In this document: one piece after another, positions 8,001 through 8,455 of the stretch
Position numbering within the stretch: position 1 is the first letter of the stretch
Layout: every line of letters begins with the position of its first letter
Assembly: GCA_026397695.1 (NCBI GenBank)
Contig: JAPLUJ010000675.1
Span: 1 to 8,455 of the forward strand
From: Verrucomicrobiota bacterium
GTDB lineage: Bacteria; Verrucomicrobiota; Verrucomicrobiia; Verrucomicrobiales; Akkermansiaceae
Direction of reading: 5' to 3'
DNA: 8,455 nucleotides
Position numbers and translations under genes: made by a program
The notes under the pieces: generated by a model
Databases searched by the model: none
The model's input: the letters and a program-made list of their open reading frames with translations, nothing else
Told to the model about the DNA's origin: nothing

Positions 8001-8455
8001 TCTGCACGCCGGTGGACGGTGCGCGCGATGGATCGGCCCCGGCGGCGATCAACTGGTCGTAGGTCAGGTCCTTGTTGGCAATATACAGGGTGGTATAGGC
8101 GCCGAGCTTCGGATTGAACATCCGCAGGAAATCGTGGTGCGGGTGATAGGTCGAGCGGGACTCGGTGTATGTCCAAACCGTGGTGCCGTCCCAGTTGACC
8201 TCCTTGAATCCGCCGAACCCGCTGGGGTCGTTCGTGGTCGCATCCAGGATACTGCCATCGTTGAGCAAGTGCGGGTTGTTGCCAATGGGCCAAGTGTGGA
8301 CCACGCGCCCCTCCATGTCCAACAGATAGGACGTGCCGCTTACGCCGAAAAAGTTATACCCGTTGTCCGCGCGGGTCGCGTCCCAGTATTGGAGTTCGGT
8401 CGGCCGAGCCAGCGCGTCGTAGGCGTGAAGGGTTGCCATTGTTCCAAAGACAGCG
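4978..8455 (-). CDS. Giant multi-domain exported-type protein, N-terminal part with two ASST-like propellers (5' partial, ends at a frameshift)
   Basis: This minus-strand frame is open from the right edge to a TGA at 4978-4980, about 1,158 codons. It encodes two tandem arylsulfotransferase-like (Arylsulfotran/ASST) beta-propellers 485 residues apart, then most of a jelly-roll domain nested in an Ig-like domain. Known ASST enzymes move sulfate from one phenol to another in the periplasm; whether these copies are active is uncertain. An ATG at 8437-8439 is available, but the frame continues upstream of it (AVFGT before the Met). No hydrophobic signal peptide follows it, and only a weak GGA precedes it, so the true start is probably outside the window. 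The last three residues before the stop (HQS) depart from the paralogous module at 1640-1680. The stop is therefore best explained by a frameshift, with the protein continuing in the 1-4990 frame. I do not recognise a named gene. Confidence 0.9.
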   Translation of the reverse strand, partial: AVFGTMATLHAYDALARPTELQYWDATRADNGYNFFGVSGTSYLLDMEGRVVHTWPIGNNPHLLNDGSILDATTNDPSGFGGFKEVNWDGTTVWTYTESRSTYHPHHDFLRMFNPKLGAYTTLYIANKDLTYDQLIAAGADPSRAPSTGVQMDALVEVYYNSVTKTNTIVWEWCFFDHLIQDYSAAKSNYVGAGKTITSYPNKLNINLAGHNLKADWLHCNSLDYNQALDQIVVNSVQGEFYVIDHGNTFIAGNPTANIALAATSAGDFLYRFGDPARYDQGDKPSILEDWTQSTTGTKQMGGAHGIQWIAEGLTGAGHFLIFNNAEYLSEHTSQSYVMEINPYLDASGNNTGSYVNPPDAGYNTVMPLAVTDKAPKLISKQVVWNYSSASNLTVFSQIGCSAQRLSNGNTLVCADTEGYILEVTPEGAAIWDYIVPVTTDGKVLTLGDRLPMVNSIFRAYRYKADHPALAVRTLTGGSTIAGRTAVDHPYAGTTNYQAMQRQTETQYWDATKAANGYTFFGTQGTAYLIDMQGRVAHTWATGTDPRLLESGNVLDWATDASGNTGLKEIDWNGSTIWQYYETRSGYHPHGDFKLIYDPKLGAYATLYLANKDVTHAQCLAAGCDPADAQYVGAQIETIVEVDMSGNIIWEWSFWDHAIPSVDATKLNYVATGKTIADYPGKIHLNLPGRPLQSNWLDCNSLDFNQSLNQIVVNSRQGEFYVIDHGNTFLTGNPSGSIALAATTAGDFLYRFGDPARYSQGTAPSVGINWETATSGNKQIGGSSNAQWIASGLSGAGHLLVFSNNQYLYQRTPQSYVFEINPYLNSSKVDTGTYVNPPTAGYDTWTFDKDTMKANQSLSKQVTWNYSSVGNHTLFSHFGSSALRLSNGNTLVCATTTGYLVEVDADGNVAWEYIKPVTASGIVPAIGDTLPMTNAVPRATRYAASFAGFSGHTLTSGATITGNTAPVIANTARTPVAPAATDAVWVTSTITDGGSVAGATLTYLTGSGTPTTTTVFTETMTATAVPKPWAGTGAVNTWTVTGGYFEQRTQANYGTGNACGLEYKGQTTNNTLTGAMIATTNSINAAGTSGYVEFWIQTLTLDGTDGWTFQLDSGSGYVTRLSELTGSSHTWQKYTYTLESSERVGTLKMRFQFTAHQS
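5000..5571 (-). repeat. Long intragenic repeat, copy A (partner at about 1640-2262)
   Basis: The nested jelly-roll/Ig-like module occurs twice with clear nucleotide similarity, about 3,316 bases apart. Shared exact runs on the plus strand include tttggatccagaa near 5163 and 1847, and catcgtctcggtgaagacgg near 5396 and 2076. The two copies differ by scattered substitutions and by the 23-base gap at the frameshift. They are therefore old enough to have diverged but are still recognisable at DNA level, and could recombine or confuse assembly. Confidence 0.75.
5550..5579. repeat. Perfect 11-bp inverted repeat with 8-base loop at a module junction
   Basis: The arms cgatcacgggc (5550-5560) and gcccgtgatcg (5569-5579) are exact reverse complements around the loop gcggtgtt. 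The hairpin lies where ASST propeller 2 ends and module A begins, and encodes TITGNTAPVIA. No T-run follows on the minus strand, so it is not a classical terminator. Confidence 0.7.
5572..6942 (-). other. ASST-like beta-propeller domain 2
   Basis: A second full copy of the same fold, shifted exactly 1,455 bases (485 residues) at the shared YWDAT motif, and clearly a tandem duplicate of domain 1. Shared runs include QGEFYVIDHGNTF, DFLYRFGDPARY and RLSNGNTLVCA. It keeps the Arg missing from copy 1 (NSRQGE, Arg codon 6307-6309). It has lost two expected histidines: WLDCNS in place of WLHCNS (Asp codon 6361-6363), and SSNAQWI in place of AHGIQWI (Ser codon 6103-6105). The HHD motif is HGD. On known ASST chemistry, where an active-site His carries the sulfate, this copy is predicted to be catalytically dead and perhaps structural or ligand-binding. 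That prediction is by motif alignment, not structure. Confidence 0.85.
7003..8397 (-). other. ASST-like beta-propeller domain 1
   Basis: About residues 15-479 counted from the ATG at 8439. The domain opens with NGYNFFG, followed by YLLDMEGRVVHTW, the usual first blade of arylsulfotransferase-family propellers. Family motifs follow in order: HHD (residues 101-103), WEWCFFDH, WLHCNSLDYN (His at 7798-7800), QIVVNSVQGEFYVIDH, DFLYRFGDPARY, AHGIQWI (His at 7540-7542), GAGHFLIFNN and RLSNGNTLVCA. It ends with FRAYRY and LTGGSTI. In characterised ASST enzymes three histidines and one arginine line the active site. By motif position the three His seem present here, but the Arg site is Val (codon 7744-7746, NSVQGE where copy 2 has NSRQGE). 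The domain family is clear; activity is doubtful. Confidence 0.85.

Overview
The window looks like the interior of one very large gene on the minus strand. From the right edge (about 8454) down to 4978 a single minus-strand frame is open. It stops at a TGA at 4978-4980. A second minus-strand frame (codons starting at window positions divisible by 3) is open from 5090 to the left edge with no stop; I checked it codon by codon. The two frames meet inside one conserved domain. The intact second copy of that domain, at about 1640-1680, carries 23 more bases at the matching point. I therefore read the window as one coding sequence of roughly 2,800 codons, broken once by a frameshift, with neither its true start nor its true stop in view. 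I see no intergenic region longer than a few bases, and no RNA gene, mobile element, CRISPR array, promoter or terminator that I can support.

Module order, N- to C-terminal (right to left in window coordinates): arylsulfotransferase-like (ASST) beta-propeller 1 (8397-7003); ASST-like propeller 2 (6942-5572); a jelly-roll domain nested in an Ig-like domain, copy A, carrying the frameshift (5571-4750); a DGDG calcium-type linker with a small beta domain (4742-4461); a DUF1566/Lcl_C domain (4460-4085); a formylglycine-generating-enzyme (FGE/SUMF1) fold domain (4060-3066); an SMP-30/gluconolactonase-like propeller (3062-2272); the nested jelly-roll/Ig-like module, copy B (2262-1386); and ASST-like propeller 3 (1385-1), cut by the window edge near its end. 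That makes at least four beta-propellers and two consecutive C-type-lectin-fold type domains in one chain.

The DNA is GC-rich (about 60% by eye). The DPDGDGxxNxxEYLA linker, the FGE subtype, the DUF1566 domain and the ASST plus Ig-like arrangement are all familiar from giant exported proteins of the PVC group, most likely Verrucomicrobiota, Kiritimatiellota or Lentisphaerota. This assignment is an inference from protein style, not a database match. A secreted or surface location fits the domain content, but no signal peptide or C-terminal sorting signal lies in the window.

The most interesting points are these. The three ASST copies keep different subsets of the residues expected at the active site, and only copy 3 keeps all of them. 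The frameshift can be located by comparing two paralogous modules within the same gene. The FGE-fold domain lacks the catalytic cysteines. Two hairpins sit exactly at module junctions.
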